From: Candidatus Ichthyocystis hellenicum
GTDB taxonomy: Bacteria > Pseudomonadota > Gammaproteobacteria > Burkholderiales > 2013Ark19i
NCBI RefSeq assembly: GCF_001460935.1
Contig: NZ_LN906597.1
Coordinates: 1,818,314-1,882,313 of the forward strand
DNA: 64,000 nucleotides
Direction: 5' to 3'
Shown: in pieces, positions 8,239 to 15,433 of the stretch
Numbering within the stretch: the stretch's first letter is position 1
Layout: each line of letters starts with the position of its first letter
Made by a program: the position numbers and the translations under genes
Notes under the pieces: generated by a model
What the model was told of the DNA's origin: nothing
Seen by the model: only the letters and a program-made list of their open reading frames with translations
Databases searched by the model: none

Positions 8239-9309
8239 ATGGCTGGTTCTACAGTTTATGCATCTAAATCTGGAACAGGATCTGCATCCAATGACGAGGT
8301 GGAAAATTCAGGAGAATCTTCTGGTTTTAGTGCGCTTCCTACTTTGATCCAGTTATCTGGAACAGGATCTATATCTAATACTGAAGTTGAAACTTCAAGC
8401 TTTCACCCAAAAAGAATATTTGATGGTGGATATGATAAGAGGGGATATGACATGAATGGGTTTAATAGAGAAGGATTCGATATGGATGGGTATGATACGA
8501 ATGGATTTAATAGTAATGGATATCATAGGTATGGATATGGGCATAATGGAATGGGAGTAAGGGATAAAAAAGACGGATATAGGTATAAGGATACCAATTA
8601 TGGGTTTGATGAAAATGGTTATGCCAAAGATGGGAGTAAATTTGAAGATCTAGATTTTCGTTGGTTTAAGTTGCCTTATCCGCCGATAGATAGAGACATA
8701 TATGATGCCGATGGGTACAATAAAAAGGGATTTAATAAAGAAGGATTCCGTAGGGATGGATCTATATATGATGCGGCTGGGTATGATAAAGAAGGATATG
8801 ATGATGAGGGATTCGATAGACGAGGATTTGATAGACAAGGGTTTGATAGATGCTGGTTCGATGAGTGCTTTAGAGATAGAGACGGTTATGATATATACGG
8901 ATTCAATGAAAAAGGACTTGATAGACGAGGATTTGATGGATACTGGTCTTGTAAGATCTGGGCCGGTAGGACGGATATTAAAAGAGATGATGCCAGAGTG
9001 CATAAATATAAGTTCACGTTAGATCGGTCTCATACAGATAGAAATGTATATGATGCAGAAGGGTACAGTAAAAGGGGATTTAATAGGGAGGGATTAACCA
9101 GAGATGGATCTAGATACGATGCTGCTGGGTATGATGGAGAAGGATATGATGTAGAAGGATTAGATCCCATGGGATTTAATAGGTCAGGTTATGATATAGA
9201 GGGGTACGATAAGTATGGACTTAATAGTCGAGGATTTAATAGGTATGGATACGGAGGTAGTGATGACGACAGCGGTAATGAAATTGAAGTAGCACGTAAT
9301 AACGGTTAA
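8239..9309 (+). CDS. Serine-rich YDxxG repeat protein, second subtype (356 aa)
   Basis: This is a tandem paralog of the 6321 gene. The Ser-rich N terminus is shorter (about 60 residues, MAGSTVYASKSGTGS), with a single GESSGFSALPT unit. The repeat body, the GMGVRDKKDGYRYKD and FRWFKLPYPPIDRDIYD island and the acidic tail are conserved. A second island (about residues 236-265, SCKIWAGRTDIKRDDARVHK) differs from its paralog, so these islands vary faster than the repeats. AAGGAGATTGTGTA is a strong ribosome site before the ATG. A GC-rich hairpin follows at 9334-9359. Codon use matches its neighbours. The function is unknown. Confidence 0.85.
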   Translation: MAGSTVYASKSGTGSASNDEVENSGESSGFSALPTLIQLSGTGSISNTEVETSSFHPKRIFDGGYDKRGYDMNGFNREGFDMDGYDTNGFNSNGYHRYGYGHNGMGVRDKKDGYRYKDTNYGFDENGYAKDGSKFEDLDFRWFKLPYPPIDRDIYDADGYNKKGFNKEGFRRDGSIYDAAGYDKEGYDDEGFDRRGFDRQGFDRCWFDECFRDRDGYDIYGFNEKGLDRRGFDGYWSCKIWAGRTDIKRDDARVHKYKFTLDRSHTDRNVYDAEGYSKRGFNREGLTRDGSRYDAAGYDGEGYDVEGLDPMGFNRSGYDIEGYDKYGLNSRGFNRYGYGGSDDDSGNEIEVARNNG

Positions 9310-9333
9310 AGTGCATGATAATGAATGACTTCG

Positions 9334-9359
9334 GGTGCGGTGTTCTTCTACGCCGCACC
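9334..9359 (+). terminator. GC-rich hairpin after the repeat gene
   Basis: GGTGCGGTGT can pair with ACGCCGCACC (one G-T pair) around TTCTTCT-like loop bases, 24 bases after the stop. It matches the hairpin after the 6321 gene in position and core. It also lies within the first codons that would be needed for the next ORF if that began at 9325. Confidence 0.55.
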
Positions 9360-9365
9360 TAGGCG

Positions 9366-9446
9366 TCATATCCATCAATCCCATCTTATGTCCCTCCTCC
9401 TTTGTGTAATCCATCTCTATCTCTGTCAAAACCGTCCTCATCATAT
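9366..9446 (-). pseudogene. Inverted relic abutting the next repeat ORF
   Basis: The minus strand reads YDEDGFDRDRDGLHKGGG followed by a stop, homologous to 5720-5890. It ends exactly where the plus-strand repeat (NYDKDGYN) begins at about 9447. The junction therefore joins two repeat-gene pieces head to head, a clear recombination breakpoint. Confidence 0.6.
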
Positions 9447-10340
9447 CAATTATGACAAAGATGGATACAATGTGAAAGGATTTAATCAAAAGGGGTTATG
9501 TAGAGATGGTTCCAGGTATGATAAAGAAGGATACGATAGTGGAGGATATGACAGGGATGGATATAATAGGAGAGGGTTTAATGTAAAGGGATTACGTAGA
9601 GATGGATCTGAATATGATAACACCGGATATGATAATAACGGATATGACGAAGACGGATTTGATAAACATGGATATGATAAAGACGGTCGTAAATATGGGT
9701 ACAAGGATGGGTACGATAGGAGCGGATATAACCACCAAGGATTTAATAGGGATGGGTATGATAAACGCAGATATGACAAGTACGGGCGTGATCGTAATGG
9801 TTGCATAAAAAAGTATCCAGAAGGTGTATTTGATCAAGATGGCTTTGATAAACGCGGATTAGATAAGAATGGATTTGATAGATCCGGATTTAAGGATGAT
9901 GATGAATTTGATAGGGATGGGTATGATCAAAATGGATTTGATGAACATGAATTGGATAGAGATGGGTTTTGTCCCGATGGATATAATAATAATGGGTACA
10001 ATAATAGGGATGGATTTGATGGAGACGGGTATAACATGGATGGGGTTAATAAAAATGGGTTCCACAAAAATGGACTTTATGTAGATGGATCTAGATATGA
10101 TAAAGAGGGTTACGACAAGTTTGGATATAATAAAGATGGATATAATAGAGAGAGATTTGATGGATATGGATACAATCGGGATGGAGTTAATAAGTCAGGA
10201 TATAACAGGGATGGATCGAAATCTGGAAAAATAGCTAAATTATTATTAGTAAATGATGATGGATATGATAAATTTGGGTATGATAAGGATGGATATGACA
10301 GAGCTGGGTATGATCGATTAGAGTTTAATAAATATGGTTA
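9447..10340 (+). repeat. Left arm of a long inverted repeat (partner 16385-17418)
   Basis: From CAATTATGACAAAGATGG onward the sequence matches the minus strand of 17418-16385, with a few block insertions and deletions. Both arms begin at the same base although their outer flanks differ. About 6 kb lies between the arms. Confidence 0.75.
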
Positions 10341-10474
10341 CAATAGATATGGAAATGAATATAAATATGAAAAATATGAGGGATAAATCATCTTAACGTA
10401 TTTCCTAGGTTCGGCGTCGAGGAGCATAGTTATTGAAACTAGAAGCCAGAAACTCCTCAACCGAACCTTCCTCC

Positions 10475-10885
10475 ATACTCAGCCGCATTCCACATATCAA
10501 TACCGGTGGTATCCATTTCTATTAAATCCATCTATATCAAACCATTTTATGTTATATCCACTCCCATCTTTATCAAATATTCTTTTTAGGGGAAATAACA
10601 ATCGATCAAATCCTGATTCATAAAATCAAAGTAGGAAGCGCCAAAGTAGGAAGCGCACTAAAACTAGAAGATTATCCTGAAGTTTCCACCTCGGTATTAG
10701 ATATAGATTATGTTACAAATTTATATACATAAACTATAGCAAATAAATCACATTCATTAAATATCAAAAGCAAAATAATTAATAAAAACACATGATTTTT
10801 TAATTAACAAAATATCGTCTGATTAATTATGAATTATCGCTAAAATATTCTAATTTGGATAACCCCTTCATCATACCTATATGTT
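10475..10885 (-). pseudogene. Inverted relic of a 6321-type repeat gene and upstream region
   Basis: This is the third copy of the relic at 235-785 and the closest to it. The shared landmarks are CATATCAATACCGGTG, ATCAAATATTCTTTTT, CCTGAAGTTTCCACCTCGG and TTTGGATAACCCCTTC. Relative to the first copy it lacks about 180 bases between the serine-rich piece and the AAAATATCGTCTG piece. Together with 10260-10474 and 10886-11400 it forms a direct duplication of 1-1340. Confidence 0.65.
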
Positions 10886-11237
10886 ACTCCGTTACCATTT
10901 TATACTTATTCTATCTACATATCCATACATGTATCTCCATATTTATCAAATTCTTATTTCGTGATTACGATAAAAACGGAAAAGGATATAACAAATATAC
11001 AGGCATGATGAATACACACGACTTAAATGTTAAGTCTGCAAAAAAATATAAATTTAAAAAACAATAAATACTTATAAATGATTGTCATAAGCACTTAGAT
11101 AATAAAATTAATGGGCGTTATTAATGAACGTGTATTAATGAACGTGGTATATTTATTGCATTTAAAATATTACAAATGTTACATTGGGGGTACGACTGTT
11201 GGTCGCCTCTGGCCAAATGATATTTGGGATGAATAAA
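10886..11237. other. Upstream region of the 11303 gene, mixed repeat debris
   Basis: It is homologous to 790-1140. It contains a short sense-strand repeat scrap (GATTACGATAAAAACGG, reading DYDKNGKGYNKYTG) and antisense scraps, then AT-rich sequence leading to the leader ORF. A 70-codon open frame through it is not supported as a gene. Confidence 0.4.
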
Positions 11238-11306
11238 ATGTCAATAGTATCCATTGCGATCGCTTTTTGTGTACTTACTAATTACATAAAGGATGTTAAA
11301 CAATGA
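11238..11306 (+). CDS. Short leader peptide, stop overlaps start of the repeat gene
   Basis: Its 22 codons begin MSIVSIAIAF and end IKDVKQ; the TGA overlaps the following ATG (11303) as ATGA. It has the same length and geometry as the ORF at 1142-1210. Residues differ mainly in the central part (NC to NY, so the Cys is not essential), while the last six codons are identical. It is supported only by this comparison. Confidence 0.4.
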   Translation: MSIVSIAIAFCVLTNYIKDVKQ

Positions 11307-12262
11307 GTAATTGTTCTATTACTGCATGTAAGTCTGAAACAGTGTCCATTTCTGATAATGAGATAAAAGATTTAGAAGAAATTGCTAGTACAAGTGCAGT
11401 CCCTTCTTCGATTACGGAGTTGGCACAATCATCAGAATTTCGGTTAGATTCATCTTCTTTTACCTTTAAAAAAGAGTTTGATGTAAATGGATTTGATAAA
11501 GATGGTTATCATAAAGATGGATACGAACATAATGGTTGCGGAATAAGGAATAAGAAGGATGGTTATAGGTATAAATATATAGATCATAAATTTGATAAAA
11601 ACGGTTGCGATAAAGATGGAAACAGATATCTAGTAGGAAGTCCTATGGTGGAGAATTTTGTCGACTATATAAAGGACTACGATTATGACAAAGATGGATA
11701 TAATAGGAGAGGGTTTAATGTAAAGGGATTACATAGAACTGGATCTAAGTATAATGAAAATGGGTATGATAAATATGGATATGATAAAGACGGCCGTAAA
11801 TATGGGTATAAGGATGGGTACGATAGGAGTGGTTATGACAATTATGGGTACGATAAAAATGGGTACGATAGGAGCGGATGTAACTACCAAGGATTTAATA
11901 GGGATGGGTACGATAAACGCGGATATGACAAGTACGGGCGTGATCGTAATGGTTGCATAAAAAAGGATCCAGAAGGTGTATTTGATCAAGATGGCTTTGA
12001 TCAAGATGGTTTTGATAAACGCGGATTAGATAAGAATGGATTTGATAGAGCTGGATTTAATAATGATGATGAATTTGATAGGGAAGGTTATGATCAAAAT
12101 GGACTTGATAAATATGGATTGGATAGAGATGGGTTTTGTCACGATGGATATAATAACTATGGGTACAATAGGAATGGATTTGATGGAGACGGGTATAACA
12201 AGGATGGGGTTGATAAAAATGGATTCCGCAAAATTACACTTAGTGTGTTGGGGGAAATATGA
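11303..12262 (+). CDS. YDxxG repeat protein, mosaic and frameshifted (319 aa)
   Basis: The first 45 residues match the 1207 protein (MSNCSITACKSETVSI). Residues about 55-115 carry an island related to the 6321 subtype (GIRNKKDGYRYKY), followed by a stretch not seen elsewhere (YLVGSPMVENFVDYIKDYDY) and then the usual pentads. Near the end, 23 bases containing TTACACTTAGTGTG replace the 25 bases normally found after TTCCGCAAAA. The net -2 shift ends the protein at ITLSVLGEI. The rest of the repeat continues out of frame at 12258-12563. AAAGGATG precedes the ATG, which overlaps the leader stop. The product is a truncated but long protein that may still function. Confidence 0.75.
   Translation: MSNCSITACKSETVSISDNEIKDLEEIASTSAVPSSITELAQSSEFRLDSSSFTFKKEFDVNGFDKDGYHKDGYEHNGCGIRNKKDGYRYKYIDHKFDKNGCDKDGNRYLVGSPMVENFVDYIKDYDYDKDGYNRRGFNVKGLHRTGSKYNENGYDKYGYDKDGRKYGYKDGYDRSGYDNYGYDKNGYDRSGCNYQGFNRDGYDKRGYDKYGRDRNGCIKKDPEGVFDQDGFDQDGFDKRGLDKNGFDRAGFNNDDEFDREGYDQNGLDKYGLDRDGFCHDGYNNYGYNRNGFDGDGYNKDGVDKNGFRKITLSVLGEI
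12232..12257 (+). other. 26-base patch copied from the 2921 membrane-protein gene
   Basis: These 26 bases (AATTACACTTAGTGTG and 10 more) are identical to 3091-3116, which encodes part of the signal-like segment ITLSVLGE of the 2921 protein. Paralogous repeat genes have unrelated bases here. The patch keeps the same reading frame as the donor (ITLSVLGE) and shifts the downstream repeat frame. Confidence 0.85.
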
Positions 12263-12563
12263 TAAAGAGGGTTACGACAAGTTTGGATATAATAAAGATG
12301 GATATAATAGAGAGAGATTTGATGGATATGGATACAATCGGGATGGAGTTAATAAGTCAGGATATAACAGGGATGGATCGAAATCTGGAAAAATAGCTAA
12401 ATTATTATTAGTAAATGATGATGGATATGATAAATTTGGGTATGATAAGGATGGATATAAGAAAGATGGATATGATAAGCATAGATATGACAAATTCGGA
12501 TATGACAGAGCTGGGTATGATCGATTGGATTTTAATAAATATGGTTACAACAGATATGGTTAA
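12258..12563 (+). pseudogene. Out-of-frame 3' part of the 11303 repeat gene
   Basis: The frame reads YDKEGYDKFGYN and continues for 101 codons to KYGYNRYG and a TAA at 12561-12563. It matches 10096-10340 and the minus strand near 16390-16770. It has no start codon of its own and is separated from its 5' part by the patch-induced frameshift. Confidence 0.7.
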
Positions 12564-12580
12564 ATGAAGATGCTCATGTT

Positions 12581-13339
12581 GTGGCTGATCATCTTCAACA
12601 AAAAGAGAAAAAAAATACTAGATATTCTTCATTAGTAAGTCTGGTTCCTACTATGTTGGGTGCTCTTAGTATGTTAGGATTGCCCGGAAGTTCTCAGGCA
12701 CTTGATTTTTTGTCTTCTAGTTTTTGTCAATTGAAATCGGATGTTTGTAGTATAATTCACAGTGGGAACTGCAACCTTAACCGTAATTATACGTATAACA
12801 TTACGGATATAATTAATGCTGCTTTTGTCAGAGCATCAAATGAATTAAATAGTTCCAGAGATATGTTGTTTAACTGGAGTTTTCCTCTTATAGTTCCAGT
12901 GTCTAAAGACGTAGACGGAGAATTCTTCATAATGGGAGATCAATTGAATCGCATGTCTAAATATATACGTGGAAATATGTCTGCTCTTACTGATAACAAT
13001 TGTACTTCTGACATTATTAAGATACGTTCTTCATGCTTATCCAGTCCATATATGACCAAGGAAGTCGTTAATAAGTACTGCCACAATATTACTAAGTACT
13101 TGTCAGATAGTAAAGATATAGACGAAAAAACTATAGTTACTACTGAAGAAAGTAATACAAAAACTTGGGCATTAATTTGTGCATTAACTTTATTTTTACT
13201 CATTGCTGGAGTTGTAATGTTTTTAGTAAGACGCAGGCATAAAAGCAGGGGCGCTTACTATATGAGACAAAATCGTCCATTAGAAATAGAACTCAGGTCT
13301 CTTGAAGAAAGAAGGACATCAACTGAAGAAGAAAACTAG
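12581..13339 (+). CDS. Single-span membrane protein with CX6CSI ectodomain (252 aa)
   Basis: A GTG start gives a charged N terminus (residues 1-16, QQKEKKNTR), a hydrophobic signal segment (about 18-40, SLVSLVPTMLGALSMLGLPG, then SSQA as a possible cleavage site), a Cys-containing domain (CQLKSDVCSI near 49, C at about 63, 143, 152 and YCHNITKYL near 166) and a transmembrane helix (about 196-216, ALICALTLFLLIAGVVMFLV) followed by RRRHKSR and an acidic tail. Homologous motifs occur in the 2921 and 18539 proteins. The frame remains open upstream of the GTG (NEDAHVV), so the true start is uncertain. It converges on the Thr-rich gene at 13492. A near-identical copy lies at 14594. Likely a type I membrane protein of unknown role. 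Confidence 0.78.
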   Translation: MADHLQQKEKKNTRYSSLVSLVPTMLGALSMLGLPGSSQALDFLSSSFCQLKSDVCSIIHSGNCNLNRNYTYNITDIINAAFVRASNELNSSRDMLFNWSFPLIVPVSKDVDGEFFIMGDQLNRMSKYIRGNMSALTDNNCTSDIIKIRSSCLSSPYMTKEVVNKYCHNITKYLSDSKDIDEKTIVTTEESNTKTWALICALTLFLLIAGVVMFLVRRRHKSRGAYYMRQNRPLEIELRSLEERRTSTEEEN

Positions 13340-13431
13340 AATCACTTTAAAGTAAAGATTACATTTTGATTATACTAGCATAATTTTCATTATATCACTA
13401 TGATATCCTACTTGAATTTTCCACTACTGGT

Positions 13432-13472
13432 CGGAGTGCAACTGCACTAATTTATCTAAACAATGTACTCCG
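13432..13472. terminator. Hairpin between convergent genes
   Basis: CGGAGTGC at 13432-13439 pairs with GTACTCCG at 13465-13472 (one G-T pair). The duplicate copy at 15374-15414 has the fully complementary form, CGGAGTAC with GTACTCCG. Its position between the 3' ends of two convergent genes suits a bidirectional terminator, although the loop is long (25 bases). Confidence 0.45.
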
Positions 13473-13491
13473 AAAGTACTTCTGTCGCCAA

Positions 13492-14457
13492 TTATACAGA
13501 ACTAACCATCTCTAGCATAACCACATCTTCTCTTCGTCTTTGTTGCAGCAATCTTTGTTGATCATTACGGCGTTTGTATTTTACCAAGGCAAATACTGTA
13601 GCACCAATAATAGCTAAAGCTAAAAGCAGCACACAGGATACAATAATTGCAGTATGATCTTTTTCTTCATCTGCTGATGTAGATCTAATAGTTGTTGATT
13701 CCAAAAATGTTGGTGCGACAGATGTTGAATTTATCACCGTTTCTGCCAAAGATGTAGATTTAATAGTTGTAGGCATCAAAGTTGTTGGAGTTATAGTTGT
13801 TGTTTTAATAGTTGTAGGCATCAAAGTTGTTGGAGTTATAGTTGTTGCTTTAATAGTTGCAGGCATCAAAGTTGTTGGAGTTACAGTTGTTGCTTTAATA
13901 GTAGTAGGAATAAAAGTTGTTGGAGTTACAGTTGTTGCTTTAATAGTAGTAGGAATAAAAGTTGTTGGAGTTACAGTTGTTGCTTTAATAGTAGTAGGAA
14001 TAAAAGTTGTTGGAGTTATAGTTGTTGCTTTAATAGTTGTAGGAATAAAAGTTGTTGGAGTTACAGTTGTTGCTTTAATAGTAGTAGGAATAAAAGTTGT
14101 TGGAGTTATAGTTGTTGCTTTAATAGTTGTAGGAATAAAAGTTGTTGAAGTTATAGTTGTTGCTTTAATAGTTGTAGGAATCAAAGTTGTTGGAGTTATA
14201 GTTGTAGGAATAAAAGTTGTTTGAGGTGTAGCTGTTGATTTAATAGTTGTGGAGATCAAAGTTGTTTGAGCTATAGTTGTAGGAATCAAAGTTGTTGGTT
14301 TAACGCTGGTTAATTTCATAGTCATTGAAGACAAAGATGTTGGATCAGACATTGTAGGAGAAAATATTTCTGAAGGCATACTTGTTGCAGGACTAAGTGA
14401 ATCACCTAAAATACCACTAGCATATTCCATCGTATTAATAAAAACTAAAGATGACAT
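13492..14457 (-). CDS. Thr-rich mucin-like single-span membrane protein (321 aa)
   Basis: From the ATG at 14457 the protein has a weak hydrophobic start (MSSLVFINTMEYASGIL), a Ser/Pro/Thr section, then nine 15-residue repeats of the type TTIKATT[VI]TPTTFIP (about residues 85-225), a transmembrane helix (about 271-293, AIIVSCVLLLALAIIGATVFALV), KYKRRN and a Gln/Arg-rich tail ending MLEMVSSV. The frame is open upstream of the ATG (NEGVSLLKSSFIKNL) but has no start there. In the duplicate (15434-17395) that same upstream section is fused to a YDxxG repeat domain. The stalk resembles mucin-like extracellular stalks in composition; no enzyme domain is visible. It is a likely surface or vacuolar-membrane stalk protein. 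Confidence 0.75.
   Translation of the reverse strand: MSSLVFINTMEYASGILGDSLSPATSMPSEIFSPTMSDPTSLSSMTMKLTSVKPTTLIPTTIAQTTLISTTIKSTATPQTTFIPTTITPTTLIPTTIKATTITSTTFIPTTIKATTITPTTFIPTTIKATTVTPTTFIPTTIKATTITPTTFIPTTIKATTVTPTTFIPTTIKATTVTPTTFIPTTIKATTVTPTTLMPATIKATTITPTTLMPTTIKTTTITPTTLMPTTIKSTSLAETVINSTSVAPTFLESTTIRSTSADEEKDHTAIIVSCVLLLALAIIGATVFALVKYKRRNDQQRLLQQRRREDVVMLEMVSSV
13742..14290 (-). repeat. 45-bp minisatellite encoding the Thr-rich stalk
   Basis: About nine full 45-bp units and several partial ones, with variants differing at a few positions (GTAGGAATAAAAGTTG and GTAGGCATCAAAGTTG forms). The two duplicates of the gene have different numbers and order of units, so the array has changed since the duplication. 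Confidence 0.85.
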
Positions 14458-14593
14458 TAAATTTTTAATAAAGGATGATTTTAATAATGAAACTCCCTCA
14501 TTAAATGAAGAGGATCATGTTGTAATTGATCATGCGCAACAAAAAGAGAAAAAAAATACTAGATATTCTTCATTAGTAAGTCTGGTTCCTACT

Positions 14594-15274
14594 ATGTTGG
14601 GTGCTCTTAGTATGTTAGGATTGCCCGTAAGTTCTCAGGGACTTGATTTTTTGTCTTCTAGTTTTTGTCAATTGAAATCTGATGTTTGCAGTATAATTCA
14701 CAGTGAAAACTGCATTCCTTACCGTAATTATACGTATAACATTACGGGTATAATTAATGATGCTTTTGTCAGATCATCAAATGAATTAGAGAGCTCCAGA
14801 CATATGTTGTTTAACTGGAGTTTTCCTCTTACAGTTCCAGTTTCTAGAGACATAGACGAAAAATTCTTCATAATGGGAGATCAATTGAATCGCATGTCTA
14901 GATATATACGTAGAAATATGTCTGCTCTTACTGCTAACAATTGTACTTCTGAAATTAGTAAGATACGTTCTTCATGCTTGTCCAGTTCATATATGAGACA
15001 GGAAGTCATTAATAAGTACTGCAGTAATATTACTAAGTACTTGTCAGATCGTAAAGATATAGACGAAGAAACTATAGTTACTACTGAAGAAAGTAATGCA
15101 AAAATTTGGGCAACAATTTGTGCATTAACTTTATTTTTACTCATTGCTGGAGTTGTAATGTTTTTAGTAAGACGCAGGTATAAAAGCAGGGGCGCTTACT
15201 ATATGAGACAAAATCATCCATTAGAAATAGAACTCAGGTCTCTTGAAGAAAGAAGGACATCAACTGAAGAATAA
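14594..15274 (+). CDS. Duplicate of the CX6CSI membrane protein, 5' end damaged (226 aa from first ATG)
   Basis: It is nearly identical to the 12581 protein, with the same Cys-motif domain (CQLKSDVCSI, YCSNITKYL), transmembrane helix and tail. The homologous frame runs upstream to at least 14462 (NEEDHVVIDHAQQKEKKNTR) but contains no ATG, GTG or TTG; the GTG used by the other copy is GTA here. Starting at 14594 (MLGALSMLGL) would remove the charged part of the signal segment. Either a rare start such as ATT is used, or the copy is poorly expressed. Its 5' end lies back-to-back with the Thr-rich gene ending at 14457, at the junction of the tandem duplication. Confidence 0.65.
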   Translation: MLGALSMLGLPVSSQGLDFLSSSFCQLKSDVCSIIHSENCIPYRNYTYNITGIINDAFVRSSNELESSRHMLFNWSFPLTVPVSRDIDEKFFIMGDQLNRMSRYIRRNMSALTANNCTSEISKIRSSCLSSSYMRQEVINKYCSNITKYLSDRKDIDEETIVTTEESNAKIWATICALTLFLLIAGVVMFLVRRRYKSRGAYYMRQNHPLEIELRSLEERRTSTEE

Positions 15275-15373
15275 AACTAGAATCACTTTAAAGTAAAGAT
15301 TACATTTTGAGTATACTAGCATAATTTTCATTGTAATCACTATAATATCTTACTTGAAGTTTCCACTACTGGT

Positions 15374-15414
15374 CGGAGTACAACTGCACTAATTTATCTC
15401 AACAATGTACTCCG
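15374..15414. terminator. Hairpin between convergent genes (second copy)
   Basis: CGGAGTAC (15374-15381) and GTACTCCG (15407-15414) form a perfect 8-bp stem. It lies 100 bases past the stop of the 14594 gene and 20 bases past that of the 15434 gene, as in the first copy. Confidence 0.45.
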
Positions 15415-15433
15415 GAAGTACTTTTATCGCCAA

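Larger units (their letters stand above)
9325..10386 (+). pseudogene. YDxxG repeat ORF lacking its native 5' end (353 codons)
   Basis: The frame is open from an ATG at 9325, but its first 40 codons run through a hairpin and an inverted relic, and they read as unrelated hydrophobic sequence. Authentic repeat sequence begins at about 9447 (NYDKDGYNVKGFNQKG) and continues to KYEKYEG. The Ser-rich N terminus of intact paralogs is absent and no ribosome site precedes 9325, so I regard it as 5'-truncated, although it may still be expressed. Its 3' end matches 1-161. Its body is the inverted counterpart of the repeat domain of the 15434 gene. A DDDEFDRDG block is shared with 11303. Confidence 0.6.

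Noticed and set aside
10855-11067. 70-codon plus-strand ORF
   Set aside because: It runs through mixed relic scraps, begins in an inverted relic and has no ribosome site. The homologous region at 770-960 is not open.
1207-12262. Classical pentapeptide-repeat (A-[DN]-L-x-x) protein
   Set aside because: The unit length is five, but the position two before the aromatic residue is charged or polar rather than small, and Gly precedes the aromatic residue in nearly every unit.
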